A stretch of DNA of 7,266 nucleotides, from positions 1 through 7,266 of the forward strand of contig CAYTXM010000022.1 in assembly GCA_964441595.1 (NCBI GenBank), given 5' to 3'. Below are positions 6,482 to 7,266 of the stretch, piece after piece (the first letter of the stretch is position 1; each line of letters begins with the position of its first letter). The position numbers and the translations under genes are program-made. This stretch comes from DAOVIY01 sp964441595. Its GTDB lineage: Bacteria > Patescibacteriota > Minisyncoccia > UBA6257. The notes beneath the pieces were generated by a model, which made no database searches, had not been told where the DNA came from, and was given only the letters and a program-made list of their open reading frames with translations.

Positions 6482-7266
6482 ATACCACCTTGTTTTGTCC
6501 AGCCAGGACTAGGAGGTGTTTCTTTCGGTTCTTTATTCTGTTTTTCCTTTTCTTTTTTTACACTGATTCCACTGGCTGCTCGCAGGACTGTTGAAGAAGG
6601 TATTGCTTCATCGTAGAATTTTTTCTTTGCTTGCTCGTCTTTTTTTATAGCTTGCGCTATTTTTCCTTCTGGTCCGCCCCACTGACCTTCAACCATGTCT
6701 TTGGGAGAAATCCCTTCCCACCAACCAGCTAATTGGGCCGGGGAAAGTTTTTTGGCTATTTCCTGAATAGTTTCGTTGAAAACTTTATCGCCAGCGTCTT
6801 TAATCTCTTGTTCTGATTTGCCTTGTTTTCTTGCCTCATCTTCTTTTTCTTTAACAATATCTTTTATAAAATCGCTAGTTTGAGTTTTGTCCCTTATTTT
6901 ATCAGGTTTAATTCTGCTTAGAGCTTCTACTTTATTTTCTATGGTGTCGCCGGTCTCAAGGAGTTGCCCCTTTTCCAATTTAAAGTGGTGAGGGATTGCT
7001 TTAGTAATAGCGCTAGCACTAAGGCGTTCATCGCCCCGATGCGCTTTAATAAATTCTACGGATTTTTCACCTAATTCACCCATATCAGCTAATTTATTAG
7101 TTAAAGCAACTCTTCTTTCATAAGCGTTTCTATCTAATGGAGATGGGGCCTTAGCATCTTCAAGTGCTTTTAGATTTCCTAATCCTACATTCTCCAAATT
7201 CTTTTCATGCTCTTTTACTCTTCCAGCTTTTGCTTTTTCTCCAGCAACCATCATCTCTTGTCCAAC
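6469..7266 (-). CDS. Hydrophilic protein, C-terminal part (5' end outside window), possible VirB6/TrbL-like tail
   Basis: The frame is open to the right edge of the window: four further codons (Val-Gly-Gln-Glu) precede the first ATG at 7254, with no stop and no convincing ribosome site. The gene therefore probably starts outside; otherwise the product is 261 residues from 7254. The visible part is soluble, charged and mostly helical, with no membrane segment. It carries conserved-looking blocks AYERRVALTNKLADMGELGE (44-63, numbered from ATG 7254) and LSPAQLAGWWEGISPKDMVE (170-189), then a Lys-rich and Pro-rich end, finishing GGIWKP. In Patescibacterial T4SS clusters a polytopic VirB6/TrbL-like protein with a long hydrophilic tail commonly sits at this place before PrgI, so this may be such a tail. 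That link is inferred from context, not from a motif. The end overlaps the next gene by 13 nt, implying coupled translation. Confidence 0.65.
   Translation of the reverse strand, partial: VGQEMMVAGEKAKAGRVKEHEKNLENVGLGNLKALEDAKAPSPLDRNAYERRVALTNKLADMGELGEKSVEFIKAHRGDERLSASAITKAIPHHFKLEKGQLLETGDTIENKVEALSRIKPDKIRDKTQTSDFIKDIVKEKEDEARKQGKSEQEIKDAGDKVFNETIQEIAKKLSPAQLAGWWEGISPKDMVEGQWGGPEGKIAQAIKKDEQAKKKFYDEAIPSSTVLRAASGISVKKEKEKQNKEPKETPPSPGWTKQGGIWKP

Noticed and set aside
6485..6491. AAGGTGG as ribosome binding site for the gene starting at 6481
   Set aside because: The spacing to the ATG is only 3 nt and the sequence is coding for the overlapping upstream gene, so it is noted as weak and not listed as a feature.
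344..7266. Recoded TGA (as in Gracilibacteria/Absconditabacteria)
   Set aside because: All genes read at full length with TGA treated as stop, and no gene needs TGA to be read through. The lack of TGA stops (TAA, one TAG) is compatible with AT bias.

Overview
The window is an AT-rich bacterial chromosome segment. It holds the 3' end of a jag/khpB gene on the plus strand and, facing it, a tightly packed minus-strand operon of type IV secretion (T4SS) genes that runs off the right edge. Gene content and style point to Candidate Phyla Radiation / Patescibacteria, possibly a Parcubacteria-like lineage. The reasons are a PrgI-family gene followed by a separate TraC-like gene and a short VirB4 ATPase, a T4SS-pilin-type protein, many small uncharacterised membrane and secreted proteins, few Shine-Dalgarno sites, and almost no intergenic DNA. 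The taxonomic call is inference. All readable genes fit the standard bacterial code: stops are TAA, plus one TAG.

Layout. Positions 1-318 (+) encode the end of the KH domain and the whole R3H domain of Jag. A 25-bp gap follows, then everything is on the minus strand. Read in the direction of transcription, from right to left: a hydrophilic protein open at the window edge (6469-7266), perhaps the tail of a VirB6/TrbL-like protein; a Lys/Glu-rich protein with a helical N-terminal domain (5543-6481); a PrgI/VirB3-like inner-membrane protein (5135-5536); a TraC-like protein (4454-5134); a VirB4 ATPase (2660-4450); a small three-helix membrane protein (2200-2631, or from 2532); an exported Cys-rich protein (1272-2174); and an exported protein joining a VirB2-like pilin segment to a C-terminal M15-peptidase-like domain (344-1246).

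How they fit together. PrgI, the TraC-like protein and VirB4 would form the inner-membrane energising platform. The pilin-like protein would supply the extracellular fibre or a cell-wall-cutting activity, and the Cys-rich protein looks like an exported structural or surface component. The four genes from 6481 down to 2660 share one reading frame, separated only by a stop codon and 0 to 6 nt, and nearly all starts lack a Shine-Dalgarno sequence. This suggests translation by termination-reinitiation and fixed stoichiometry. No relaxase, coupling protein, integrase or IS is visible here. With jag next door (usually in the rpmH-rnpA-yidC-jag region), this looks like a resident chromosomal T4SS rather than an obvious mobile element.

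No tRNA, rRNA, CRISPR array, insertion sequence or convincing terminator was seen. No gap between genes exceeds about 130 bp under any start choice.
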